Below are positions 49,215-60,063 of a stretch of 64,000 nt of DNA, in pieces; position 1 is the first letter of the stretch; every line of letters starts with the position of its first letter. Origin of the DNA: Rhodamnia argentea (taxonomy: Eukaryota; Streptophyta; Magnoliopsida; Myrtales; Myrtaceae); assembly GCF_020921035.1 (NCBI RefSeq), contig NC_063156.1, positions 25,840,283 through 25,904,282 of the forward strand. Direction: 5' to 3'. Position numbers and translations under genes: made by a program. The notes below the pieces were generated by a model that saw only the letters and a list, made by a program, of their open reading frames with translations, had not been told where the DNA came from and ran no database searches.

Positions 49215-50917
49215 TCAAATCCTAAACCCTTTTCGCCGCTGACCGAGTTTATTGCACACAACGGCTAGGAAACCGAACAAGGCACCGAAGATCCACATCA
49301 GGCACGAGAACGCTGCGCACGCCCAGTCCCGGAAGTTGTTCTTAGGAACGTGACCTCTGTCCGAAATTAGCAACGCCCGGTAAACGACTTCGGCCAGAGA
49401 ATAGGCCGTGACGGGGTCTGCTTCTTCTGCGAGAAAGCCGTACTCGGTGAGGCACACGATGTCGTAGACACCGCTCGCCTCCGGTATGCCGAGGCTTTCG
49501 CATATCTTGAGACGGGCCTCGATCCTCTCCTCGGTTGTTAACAAATCGCCGTGCGTCAGGGTCAAGAGAGGACTCTCATCTGCAACCACAGGAGGCATCC
49601 ACAAAATTGACCGATGAATCACAGAATGTTCTTGAAACAATCTGAGAAAACAATGCAACTGAAGCTAAGGACTCACTGCATTTTCTCAAAGCAGGAGCTG
49701 AGAACAGCTCTTTGGTCGCTCTCAACGGCTCGAAATCCCCGGCTTTCATCGCTTTGTAGACCTCGGCTATGTTAACGACCACCACGACGCAATTCACTCT
49801 CCTCTTCACAAACTTGGAAGAAGACCTCGACGGGCAGAACTCAGATTCGTCCTCTGAGAAAGCTCGATCACCCGGCCTTGAGCAGAGCTGGTTGTGGTGA
49901 ACGCCTTGGCTCATCCAATCGGACAGCTCCTCCAAGGCCTCATCGACCTGGCTGTAGTCGAAGCCTCTCGAGTCGTAGACGCAGAAGCCGCTCCGCATCG
50001 ACCTCACGACATTGTGCTCTTCGAGATACATCGTCGTGTAGCTGGAAGATTTCCCTGCAGAGACATGGAAAACGCGCATGCTTACATTCTTTTCCCCTCA
50101 GAAATCTCTTGAAAAACATAATATCACACTGCAACACCTGCAATTTGAGTTAATTATGTAGAAAACTCATCACTTTGACCCGTCAAAGGCGTTTTCCATA
50201 ACTCAATCTTTATGTTCGCGTAAGGTCTTTCTGTGAACTCAAATGCTGATACTAACACTGAACTATACATCAATACTGGTAAAAATTCCCGCTTCTAATC
50301 CTTTCTAACCGATCAATATTATACCGAGAATTTCGCGATCTTTTCGTGGAAAATTGAACTTTATATCAATGACGGGTCGACAAGAAATGTGACAATCTTC
50401 TATGAAATGCAATTGCTTTAAAATAAAATAATATAAATGTGGCGAACAAGAATTAAAAGTGAGAACAAAATAAATATAAAAAATTAAGGGTGTGTGCGGT
50501 TTCCTCACCACACGAAGTCTGAGCGAACGGGATAAGCCCGGCCCGGCCCAACACGCTGTACATGAGATTGACGAGCGAGCTCTTGCCGGAGCCGGCGAAC
50601 CCCGCAAGGAGCACCGTGTTGGTGGCCGGGATGTCCATCTCCTCCTTGCTCAGCCCCCCCGTCGGCACCCAGAAGTCGCCGGCCCGGTACGCGAACAGCT
50701 TCTGCCTCACCTCGTCGAGCCCCTCCGGCGCCACCAGCGCCAGCCGCTCCATCTCCCTCAGCACCCTCACCCTCGGGCTCAGCCCGCTCGCGACGCTCGC
50801 CGCCGCATCCGGCCGCCCGGCGAGCATCTGGCACTCCTCGTACCCCGCCGCCGACCGCCACCAGAGGTAGGCGGCATGGTCGTCGTCGTCGGGGGAGGAT
50901 GAAATCCGGCTTTTCAT
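49215..50917 (-). CDS. P-loop NTPase-like protein with C-terminal membrane segment
   Basis: Exons in coding order are 50917-50509, 50054-49677 and 49579-49215. They join in frame to 383 residues. A Walker A loop GFAGSGKS lies at residues 106-113. A GTPase-like Walker B region (FCVYDSRGFDYSQ) follows in exon 2, then a hydrophobic strand VNCVVVVVNIAEVY. A hydrophobic segment near 355-375 (CAAFSCLMWIFGALFGFLA) is followed by a short basic tail (QRRKGFRI), so it may be tail-anchored. I recognise it as an uncharacterised plant P-loop superfamily protein and cannot name it; nucleotide specificity is unproven. Exon 1 is very GC-rich compared with its surroundings. An in-frame ATG at 51052 could extend it by 45 residues, but MKSRISSSPDDDD is the more natural start. 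Confidence 0.85.
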
Positions 50918-51519
50918 TTGAGGGGTTCCCGGAGCATCTATCTCACTGTTCTGACGAGGGTGGTGGTGCGAGCTTAAAAGGGGGGAGCTGCGGGCGGGCC
51001 CAAAATGGTCATTTCGTCGTGTGCGTGCAGGCCTATCTTGTTTCTTTGTCATCTCAGATTCTCAGCAATGATCAGAAAAACTCAGTTGGATGGTTCGGGG
51101 GAAGTTTCTCGAGGTTTGGACTCATTACTGCTCTCAGAACGTACTGTTTCGTGTCTCCTCTTCGGGACGAAACGGGCATGTCTCGTAGGGACGCGTGATG
51201 TTCTTTGCTCGTCATTAGGAGGTCAACAAGAAAAAAAAGACGAAGAAGAAGGGCTTAGTTGTGGATTGCTGTGTGCCGCTCGGACAAGGTTTTCACTTTT
51301 CACATAGATTCAGTCGTACTGAAGGTGGAAATTTTGTGTTGCTAGAGAACACTTTCGCTACTCAACGTACCGTGCATTGCGTGCTAACCTTAGGACACGA
51401 AGTCCCAACGAGTCAACGACCCTTCGTCCTAATCGGGCTTTGTTCTAGGACTGCCCATTGTTTATGGTGTTTACTGACGGTGTGGGCGGACTCTTCTCCT
51501 CCTCGCTAGTCCCCATGCT
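50918..51519. other. Upstream region of the P-loop gene
   Basis: No gene is seen. Open frames on the plus strand are shadows without protein features. Sequence near 51130-51500 is anonymous. Confidence 0.4.
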
Positions 51520-52338
51520 TTTTCTTGCGGGAAAAATTACCAAAAAAGGATGTTAGATCAATTCGTTTTTACTTTTTTTTTATTAATTGAGTCTTAAATC
51601 TTTTGCATTTGTGCCATTCAGTCTTTCTAGCCAATTTTGATGAAAAATCGCTGACATGAATGTTGACCGAGCTATATGGCATCGCCACGTGGACAATTTT
51701 TATAAATTTTTAATGATTTTTTAAATTATTCTTTTCTATTTTTTCTTTATTTGTTTTATTTTCTTCTTCCTCCCTGGTTGCTGGCCTCGGCAATAGGCAA
51801 GGGCCGACGAGAGTCGACCTCGCCCACAGATTGAGGCTCGCCCTCGCAAGGGCAAGGCCGGCGAGGGTCAACCCTCGCTAGTATCGTGGGCGGGCGAGTG
51901 AGGTTCAAAGTCTAGCTGCTTCAAGGTGGGCTCATTGAGGCTAAAGATGGGGTGAGCCCATTGCTCTATGGAACGGGCTTGCGTTGAAGACCTTCACACG
52001 AAGGTTCTTGAAGCTGGCGAACCCTCTCAGGGCGAGCATCACTCGGCGGGCAAGGTTGGCTCTCAACAGCCCTTGCCCATTGCCGGTCGTCAGCCTGGCG
52101 ACCAGGGAGGAAGAAAGGAAAAAAATTGAGAGAGAGAGAGAGAGGGGGAAGAATATATATTAAAAAAATCAGAAAAAATAAATAAACTTTATCATCGGGG
52201 ATGCCACATCAGCGATTTCAAGCTAAAGTTAATCGGAACAATTGAATTGGCATAAATACAAAAATTTAGGACTCAATTGATCAAAAAAAAATTTATGACA
52301 CAATTACGATTTTTTTCGATAATTTTCCCTTTTCTTGC
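51520..52338. mobile_element. MULE-type foldback element with perfect 9-bp target duplication
   Basis: The body is 51529-52329 (801 bp), flanked by identical TTTTCTTGC at 51520-51528 and 52330-52338. Ends are GGGAAAAATTACC and, reversed, GGGAAAATTATCG. The arms continue inverted through AATTGAGTCTTAAATCTTTT and AATTTTGATGAAAAATCGCT. The core (about 51770-52110) also folds back (CCTCCCTGGTTGCTGG against CCTCCCTGGTCGCCAG) and is GC-rich with repeated GCGAGG words. No coding capacity was found. Target length and hairpin ends fit nonautonomous Mutator-like elements. Confidence 0.85.
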
Positions 52339-53360
52339 ATGTTACGAGAATGACCGACAACGAGAGGTTCTAGTTGGGTCGCCAGGCTGGTGTTGTCGAT
52401 AAGGTCCCACTCCTTCCATGTTAAGTCCGAATCTTCTAACGGGCGACTTGTAACTAGGCGACTCTAATTCCCATTGCAGAAGAGGAGGGTGGATATTCAA
52501 CCCTTACTTTTAAGAAGGATTTGATGGGAACATGGTCTCTAATCCCATAAATACGTCAGGTGCTTCGTCTCATTATGACACAGTCTTCGAGGGTGAAAAA
52601 CTCGGGTAACTTTGAATTTTACCTATCTTTTCTCGAACCCTCCCTTAGAATATTGACACCTATACTGGAGAAATAGGATGACTCACATTTTTCTATTAAA
52701 TTACCCTTACTCAGTACACCTCTATTATGCCCTATCTCCTTGACCCGAAACTACCTCCACCGTGGGAGCTGTCGTATGTACCGCCACTAATTCGAAGTTT
52801 GGCCGCCAAATCACCGTAGTCCTCTGTCTCTGGTGCACGCGGCACCGCTACCAATGTCACACAGAGCCATGAGAGGTATGTTTGATAATGTTCATATTTC
52901 TCTTATTCCTATTCTTTTATTTTCGAGAACAAAAAGAAAAATAGAAATATGTTTAGTAACTTCACTTAATTTTTCTACTTTCGAGAACAAATCAGTGATC
53001 AGGAAAAGGAAAAAAAAAAAGAAAAAAAAAATCTATCTCTGTTCTCAGAACAGAATTCAAGGATTATTACCTAATAGGCCATAGAAGAGCGCTGTTCAAT
53101 TTTGTCAGGTGTCGATCCTCCTCCAAATTTTCATCTCGTGGGCGAGATGTGCTCCTCCATATCTCAACGTGCGGATCTCTTTAGGTATTAACCACCGGCA
53201 GCAACACCTCCAGATGTTGCCACCGTTGTTCGGTACTCTACCAGCAACGACAACTAGGAACGAAGCCCCCGTACAGGTGCGCGCTTAGTGGCGTAAAAGA
53301 AGCAATTGACGCATGACTAATTTCGAAATCATATTTACTTTTAAGGGCAAAAAGTTAGGT
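52339..53360. other. Gene-free spacer
   Basis: No gene is seen. Around 52870-53020 a partial inverted AT-rich stretch with the phrase TTTCGAGAACAAA repeated suggests a decayed MITE. Confidence 0.4.
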
Positions 53361-54556
53361 GGGAAAATAATCAAAAAATTCCTAAACCTATTCCGCTTTT
53401 ACAATTCAGTCTTAAATTTTTTAATTTTATCAATTCAGTCATAAACCTTTTATATTCGTGCCAATTCAATCATAAACTTTTTTTGTACCAATGTAATCAT
53501 AAACATTTTGCATTTGTGCCAATTTAATCAATCCTATCAATTTTGGCCAACAAGCGCTGATGTAGATACCAACCGACAATGATGTGGATGTCAGAGCCGA
53601 CGTGAATAATCTTTTATTAATATTATAATATTTTTTCATAATATTTTTTTAATTTCCTTTTTTTTTCTTTTCTTCTTTTCTTCTTTTTCTTTCTCATTCT
53701 TTTCTCTTCACTTCTTTTTCCTCCAGTCGGTTGCCACCAGCCTCAGGCTAAGCCGACCCTCGCCAGCCACCGGCGAGGGCGAGCCTCGCCGGCACTAGGC
53801 AAGGCGCAACCTCGCCCAAATCCGGTCTATGCGAGGTCACGCCTCGACCAACCATGGCAAGGCCCTACCTCACCCAAACCAAGTCCGAGTGAGGCGAATC
53901 TCCCTCAAAGATGACGAGGTGCGATCTAATCCGAGCGAGGTCGCGCCTCGCATAGCCATGGCAAGGCCCGACCTCGCCCATACTAGATGCGAGCGAGGCG
54001 AACCTCGCCTAGAGGCGGCGAGTTTGGCGAGGCGCGATCTGGGCTAGGTCACTGCCGACACAATGCAGCAGAGGACAGTGCGAGAGGCCAAACTATTTGA
54101 ATTGAGTCAAAATTCGTCATCAAATCCTGCGAAGCTCGAATGAAGCAGCATGTGAGCTGCTGAGGGTTTAATACGAGTACATCCAAATGGCAAGGGAAGA
54201 AGACGAAAGGGGTTGAGGGGAAACTTGAATCATCATCGTTGGCTAGATTCGTTCGTTTGGTTCCTTCTGTGACCAGAAAGAGACGGAGGAAGGAGAAAGG
54301 AAGGGAAAAAGAAAAAAGAAAATAAAAAATAATTTGAAAAAATATTATAACATTATTAAAAAAACTATCCTAGTTAGTGCCCGCGTCCACATTATCGCCG
54401 GCCGGTATCCATGTCAGCGTCGATTGGCCAAAGTTGATCGGATGGATTGAAGTGACACGAATACAAAAGATTTAAGACTGAATTGGCAAAATTAAAAAGG
54501 TTTATGACTAAATTGGCAAAAATGCAATAGATTATGACTTTTTTGACAATTTTTCC
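53361..54556. mobile_element. Foldback element with stacked terminal units and GC-rich core
   Basis: The left end is GGGAAAATAATCAAAAAATT; the right end reversed is GGAAAAATTGTCAAAAAAGT. The left arm repeats the terminal unit about four times (TTCAGTCTTAAA, TTCAGTCATAAACC, TTCAATCATAAAC, AATCATAAACATTTT). The right arm has two to three inverted copies. The core (53725-54060) is packed with GCGAGG/CCTCGC words. I found no matching 9-mers at the flanks. Confidence 0.7.
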
Positions 54557-54689
54557 TTGTATGAGTGACAAAATCAAAATCTCAGTTTCACATGAAAAAC
54601 AATGATATGAAGGCATTTTACAAGATTATGCTTATTCTAAAAACAAATTTACCATCACAATATCTCACATCTCTTGACTATGCGATTTA

Positions 54690-55250
54690 TATATGTTGAC
54701 TAGGCCCCTCCCAATTGGAGAGGCTAATGCAATGATGTATATATGTAGCAATACTATATTAGTGTACCCTCGAGTAGAGAGGCCAATGCAATGTATCTTT
54801 AGTAGAATATTTGTAGTAGGTGATGTGAGCCTGTAAAGGAAAATAAGGAAAGAAGGGAAAGAAAATCAAGAGAGATCGAGAGACAAATCAAAGTGATCTT
54901 CCCATATTGGACAATTTCAATTGGGATTGCATTTGCTCCTATAAATAGGAGTTCTTCTTAACGAAATAAAATGGACAAGAAGATCAGAGCCGAAAGAAAC
55001 CGTTCTTCTTCTTTCAAGAGAGTTTTCTTTGAGTGAGTTATTTAGTTTATGAAAGGTTTAGATCCACGTTTTGAAGAAGCTACAATAATGTACCGATCCA
55101 ACTTAGGGTGAAGTTGTATTCCATTATTTATCATTGGGGAAGCTTGAAGTGGACTATGATCCTGTAGTTTTTCCCTTCACCTTGAAGGGTTTTCTACATT
55201 AAATTCTGGTTTTATTTACTATTCATCTTTACCGCTTTCTTCCAATATGT
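54690..55250 (+). mobile_element. Probable solo LTR or LTR remnant
   Basis: The stretch has the layout of a copia-type LTR: a TATAAATAGGAG box near 54940, a purine-rich leader, and near its end the phrase GTTTTTCCCTTCACCTTGAA with GGGTTTTCTACATTAAAT, characteristic of many plant LTR 3' parts. No internal retroelement coding follows. Limits and target duplication could not be fixed. Confidence 0.4.
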
Positions 55251-55925
55251 TATCTTATTTAATTTTCATAGGAAAGTTATTTGGGCGTTCTCGGCAATAT
55301 AATTCCTCTTTCCCAATAACATACTCTTTATATACATATAATTTCTCTCTACCTATAAGTTTAAATTTTCTAGGTAGACTTTCTAGCACCGTGACATTTT
55401 TGTTCTGCCCATACCAAAATAAGCACATGCAATATTCCTCTCTTGATTTTTTTATCGGGTTTTCCCTTTTCTTCACAAAGTATTACTTTTAGGCATTCAA
55501 TAGACATTATGACGTTCGAACATTACCTCGTCGTGCAATGGATAAAGATAAAAAAGAATGGGTACAGATAATGATGGCTAGTCACCGAATCCAAGTTGAG
55601 TAATCTCCAATTAGTTTATCAGTGAAATTCTTGCTAAACTCTATTTTTGGTTTTTCACTCGTTTATTTTGATAGAGGCAGGTTAGTGTTACTTTCGAGTT
55701 CTCGGTTCTATGTGTCACCGAACACAAACCCTAATAATTCGAGCGTCGACATACCCCGACCGTGCCTAATACTATCTCTCCACGAGTACTCGCGAGTTTC
55801 GATAACCAAGAAAATTCCTCCAAACGATCATGTTCGGAGAGTCTTAATCAAAATATGTGTATCATCTGTGAATATACGATTAGTGGTGGCAAATGAGTAG
55901 ATTGGGTTGGGATTAATGGGGGGAG

Positions 55926-56462
55926 GAGATTACCAAAAAAGTCATAAACCTATTGTATTTGTTTCAATTTAGTCATAAACCTTTCAATTATACAATTCAA
56001 TCATAAACCTTTTAACAACTTGTCAATTCAATTTTAAACCTTTCAACTGTGTCAATTCGGTCATAAACCTTCTAAAAAAGTCTTAAACCTATAGTATTTA
56101 TTTCAATTTAGTCATAAACATTTTAATTATATCAATTCAGTCATGAACCTTTTAACAACTTGTCGATTCAGTTTTAAACCTTTTAATTGTGCCAATTCGG
56201 TCCTAAACCTTCTAAAATTTTGCTAATTTATTCCTAAATCTTTTGAAATTTTGCCATTTTAGTCATAAACCTATTATTTGAGTAATTTGCTGGAGAGACT
56301 AAATTGGTACTTCATGAAAAGGTTTAGGACTAGTTTGGCAAATTATTAAAAGGTTTAGGATCATATTCGCATAATTGAAAGGTTTAGGACTAAATTTGTA
56401 AGCTGTCAAAGGGTGTATGATTGAAGTGACACAATTAAAAGGTTCAGCCTAAATTTTTTCAT
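55926..56462. mobile_element. Arm-only foldback element made of stacked units
   Basis: From 55930 to about 56275 roughly nine diverged units of about 35 bp run in one direction (core GTCATAAACCTTTT, then AATT..CAATTCA). After a short spacer near 56290-56300, about five units run in the opposite orientation (AAAGGTTTAGGACTAAATT). The left end GGAGATTACCAAAAAAGTC matches the family terminus. There is no GC-rich core. Confidence 0.7.
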
Positions 56463-56643
56463 TGAACTCATATTGACCGTTATTTTTTAAACAATTTGGA
56501 TGGCCCGTACCCAACTCAACTCATCTCATATCAAACCCAAACCCACTCAAATAACCCATTTATTAAAGTATACCGCTTTATCTTTTAGCAAAATTTAAAA
56601 TGATAAAAATTAAGAAAAAATTGAGATGCAATCCTCCGCTTGG

Positions 56644-57234
56644 TATGAAATGAGGGGTGAGCGGTTTCAAAGTCGATCATGGTTTCACCTGGAACCTAGA
56701 ACCTACCCGTCGGAAGGTTCCTCATTTTTTGGAACCTGTAACCTATCATGCACGCTTTGAAAGAAGCTAGCCCATCAGAAGTTTCAAGGTTGGTTATAAG
56801 GTCAATCTAGGTTCCACCTATATTCTTAATTGAACGATTGCGGTGAATCGTCATTTTTAATTATCACCATTTGCTGCTACAATCAACTGACCGCAACTCA
56901 TATCTAGACACATGAAGAATATGAAATATTAACAAAGTAAAATTTCCAGTTGTGGATATAACTAAAAATGAAAACTCATACCAGTGATTCCATATTACAC
57001 ACTTATCAACAAATGCCATAAAATACCACGGAATGGCACGAAAACATAGAACATGAAAAATACAAAGATTTGTTACATGTTCCAAGTACCTAAAACTTAG
57101 AACCTACTTGTCGAAACCAGGTTCCCAATTTTTTAAACCTAGAACCTACTATGTATATACCCCGGAACCGGAGTGGTTCTCAATGGTCCGGTTCCCGATT
57201 CTTCCCTGGAACCATGCTCACCTCTATACAAAAT
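56644..57234. mobile_element. hAT-type MITE with imperfect 8-bp duplication
   Basis: The body is 56652-57226. Ends are GAGGGGTGAGCGG and, reversed, TAGAGGTGAGCATGG, a common hAT end. Flanks are TATGAAAT and TACAAAAT, 6 of 8 identical. Subterminal repeats of GGAACCT/AGGTTCC words are inverted between the two halves. Confidence 0.65.
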
Positions 57235-57284
57235 GAAATTTTCTTTGCCCTTAGAAGAGAGAAAAGGAGACCGGCCTCGATTGC

Positions 57285-58158
57285 TTAGGGCGCACATGAT
57301 AACCCTTTCGCCTCAGAAATCAACTTCTAGTCGAAAGTTGATTTTTCTACTTATGTTCTAAAAGTTGATGTCTAATCTAGAAATTCGTTTGATAATGGTC
57401 AAAAATTTCTACTTCTAAACATTATTAACAGAAAATCTTCTATGAAAAATTATTGTCAACCGTCAAAAAATTTCTTAAATTTCTTTAAAAACTAATTTTT
57501 ATTTTTTAAAAAGTAAAAAATATATTTATTTATTTTTTAATCCGCAACCAAAGACGGCGACTTGGTGGTGGCGGCCGGCGGAGGACGATGGGCAGCGATG
57601 GTGGTGGTCGGCGATCACGGCCGGTGGTAGGTGGTGGGCGATGGTCGACGATCACGGCCGACGGTGGGCGGCGGTTACGATCGGTGGTGGGCGGCGAGCA
57701 ACGGTCACGCTCGGCGGCGAGCTGTGGGAACAGACAAGCGATGGTCGACGGTTGCCGGTGGTTGCCGACAACGATTGGTGGTTGTCGGCGGCGGCGGTGG
57801 GTGTTGGTGATCGGCGGTGGGCGGCGATGGAAGTCGGCGGAGGTGGGCCCGATCAAAAAGAGGTTGATGGTATAATGAAAAGAAGGTAAGACGAGAAATA
57901 CTTTGTGAGGTCTTTTTTTTTTTTTTGTCCAAAAAGTATTTCTTGAGTTAAGAAGCTACTTTTTTTAGCTTCTCAAATTAGGAAAAAAATAACTTTAGAA
58001 GTGAAAATTCACTCCAGAAGTAGAAATTTCTTCCAGAAATAAAAGTTTTTACCAAACGGATTTCTGCTTCACAAGTTACATTACCAAACGGATTTCTTCT
58101 CCAGAAGTACTTCTTGAGCTAAAATTCACTTCCAGAAGTGTTACCATACGCGCTCTTA
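57285..58158. mobile_element. Tourist-like (PIF/Harbinger) nonautonomous element with GC-rich core
   Basis: The body is 57288-58155, flanked by TTA at 57285-57287 and 58156-58158. The left end GGGCGCACATGATAAC matches the reversed right end GAGCGCGTATGGTAAC. AT-rich arms contain repeated CTTCTAGAAGT-like words in inverted order. The core (57545-57860) is GC-rich with repeated GGCGG/GGTGG words, which create open shadow frames on both strands. No transposase is present. Confidence 0.7.
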
Positions 58159-58159
58159 G

Positions 58160-58610
58160 TGTGGTTGCCATTATTTGTTAGACTTGAAACTGAACTTGCA
58201 GGTGAAAAAAAGTCGCCTGATGTTTCCCAGGACATGAACCGGGGGTCCGCCTCCGTCTTCACATTCAAGTGGAACTGAGCCAAGGAAGATCCCTTCGTCT
58301 CTGTGCCGATGTTGATCCACTTGTCGAGGAACACGTAGGCCCTGAAATCTATCTAGTGGGGTCCAATGGCACTGAGACCTTCCCCAGTAGCCTCCCGGAG
58401 TTGGCGCCGCAGGTGGGCCCCCTCGCCGGCTCATGTAGACGGAAACCTGCAAGCATACCTCGCCAGAGAAGATGGAATTCCCAATGGGATTGTCCAGGTA
58501 AGACTTGCTGAGGCCGTGACGCTATCTCCGACGGCAGAGGGGCTCTGGGTGGCGGTCTACGCCCTCTCTCCCTTGGTGGAAGAAGAGAAGGCTTTTTCAC
58601 TATAGAAGAA
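58160..58610 (-). pseudogene. DUF1005 family pseudogene fragment
   Basis: Minus-strand translation, with frame changes, gives a run diagnostic of plant DUF1005 proteins: NPIGNSIFSGEVCLQVSVYM, then RGPTCGANSGRLLGKVSVPL, a shift, then AQFHLNVKTEADPRFMSW, another shift, and FFTCKFSF. Stops and frameshifts interrupt it, and neither end of the gene is present. It begins only a few bases beyond the Tourist-like element's right end. The assignment rests on the family text I recall. Confidence 0.72.
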
Positions 58611-59336
58611 GATATGTTCTTTTTTTATTTTTCTTCAGCTAATTACTGTTTTGGGTAAAAAATGAGTTTATTTTAAATCACCGAGACCCGCATCTAGCTG
58701 GGATTTTTCTTTTTCTTCTTATTATTTGTAGAATTATGGCCCACATTTTGAGTTGAAGTAAATTCATTCATGACCCACTTTCATTAATACGGATTAAATT
58801 ATGGACTTGTGACCTATTTTGACAACCCCTACGTACGATTAATGTTGAAATCTTTGACTCGCAAGTGTGTAAATGAATTGCACCTAGGACGCATCTTGCA
58901 ACTACCGCGTATCTTCGTCAACGTGAGCCTTTTCGAGACTGTGAACGGAATGAGACACTCGATCGCGATGGCGATGGCGATGGCGATGGCGAACGCTCCA
59001 CAAAAGATAAAACTACGTTTGTCGTCCCATGACCAACAAGGCAGCAACACGCGTGAGAGGTAATTAAAACTTTCCACGTGAAATTCGACGAGTGCTCGGT
59101 ATATTTATGACCCGCCAATAGAGAAAAATGCCAGATCCGATGCAATGACGGTGGGAAGAAAATGTTGATTAAGGAAAATGGGGTGCGTTCAAAGTCAAAT
59201 AGTCAACAACGTTGCATTGATACATACGTCTACTATGATATTATCTACAATTCAGAGAAAATCGTATCGTTTTTTTTTTTTTTTTTTTTTTTTGCGTGAG
59301 AAAAGACGCCTAGAGTGGCTTTTAACGTTAGGTGTA
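58611..59336. other. Gene-free spacer with a short hexamer repeat
   Basis: Four GCGATG units lie at 58965-58988. A T-run of about 20 lies at 59272-59293. No gene is seen. Confidence 0.5.
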
Positions 59337-59931
59337 TCTCGAAACGGGAAAATTATTAAAAAATTTATAAATTTATTATAATTGTGTCAATTCAATTCTC
59401 AACATTTTTTTCTTTTTTTATCAATTAAGTCTTAAAACTTTTCACATTTTGCCAATTGAGTCCATCGGCCAATTTTGGTCGAAAATTGATTACATGGACG
59501 TCGATCGTCCTATGTGGCGCTAACGACGCTCATGTGAAATTTTTATTATTTTTTTATTAAATTCTTTTGTCTTTTCTTTCTTTTTATTTTTTATTGTTAA
59601 GGTCGCTAGAAGGCCGCCAACCACTAGCCACTAGACGAGGGTTGCAAGTCTACGCCGGCCCACAACCGTTGCTAGCCATTGGGTAAGGGTTGCCGGGCCT
59701 CGATTTGTGGTTGACGGCCTCCTAGCGGCCTTAACAATAAATAAATAAATAAAACAAAAAAATTACATCAACACCGCCGGTGGCACATAGAATAGTTGGT
59801 ATTCATGTCATCATTTTTTTATCAAAATTGGCCGAAAGAGCTCAATTGGCCAAATTTAAAAATGTTTAGGATTGAATTGACACAATTATAATAGATTTTT
59901 TTACTTTTCTAGTAATTTTAACTCTTGAAAC
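59337..59931. mobile_element. MULE-type foldback element, 9-bp duplication with one mismatch
   Basis: The body is 59346-59922 (577 bp). Flanks are TCTCGAAAC (59337-59345) and TCTTGAAAC (59923-59931). The two arms match closely over about 60 bp: both, read inward, carry TATTATAATTGTGTCAATTC. The core folds too: GTTAAGGTCGCTAGAAGGCC at about 59598 against GTTAAGGCCGCTAGGAGGCC reversed near 59728. No coding capacity was found. Confidence 0.85.
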
Positions 59932-60063
59932 TAGCTCAAATGGACGAAATCTCAAGTAAGATTGTTGGCTTCAAGGTTGGTGCCAGAAGAATTGATGAAG
60001 TTCTAATTGGTTCCAAGTTTTCCCAATCGAAGCCCACGATCAAATTGATTCGGCAGATTTTCA

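Noticed and set aside
53829-54047. 72-codon plus-strand frame
   Set aside because: It lies within the GCGAGG-rich core of a hairpin element; repetitive composition, not coding.
57588-57889. Gly/Arg-rich frames in the 57.6-57.9 kb GC island
   Set aside because: They are low-complexity GGCGG/GGTGG core of the Tourist-like element, open in several frames by composition.
58965-58988. GCGATG repeat as a CRISPR-like or functional array
   Set aside because: It is a four-unit hexamer microsatellite without spacers.
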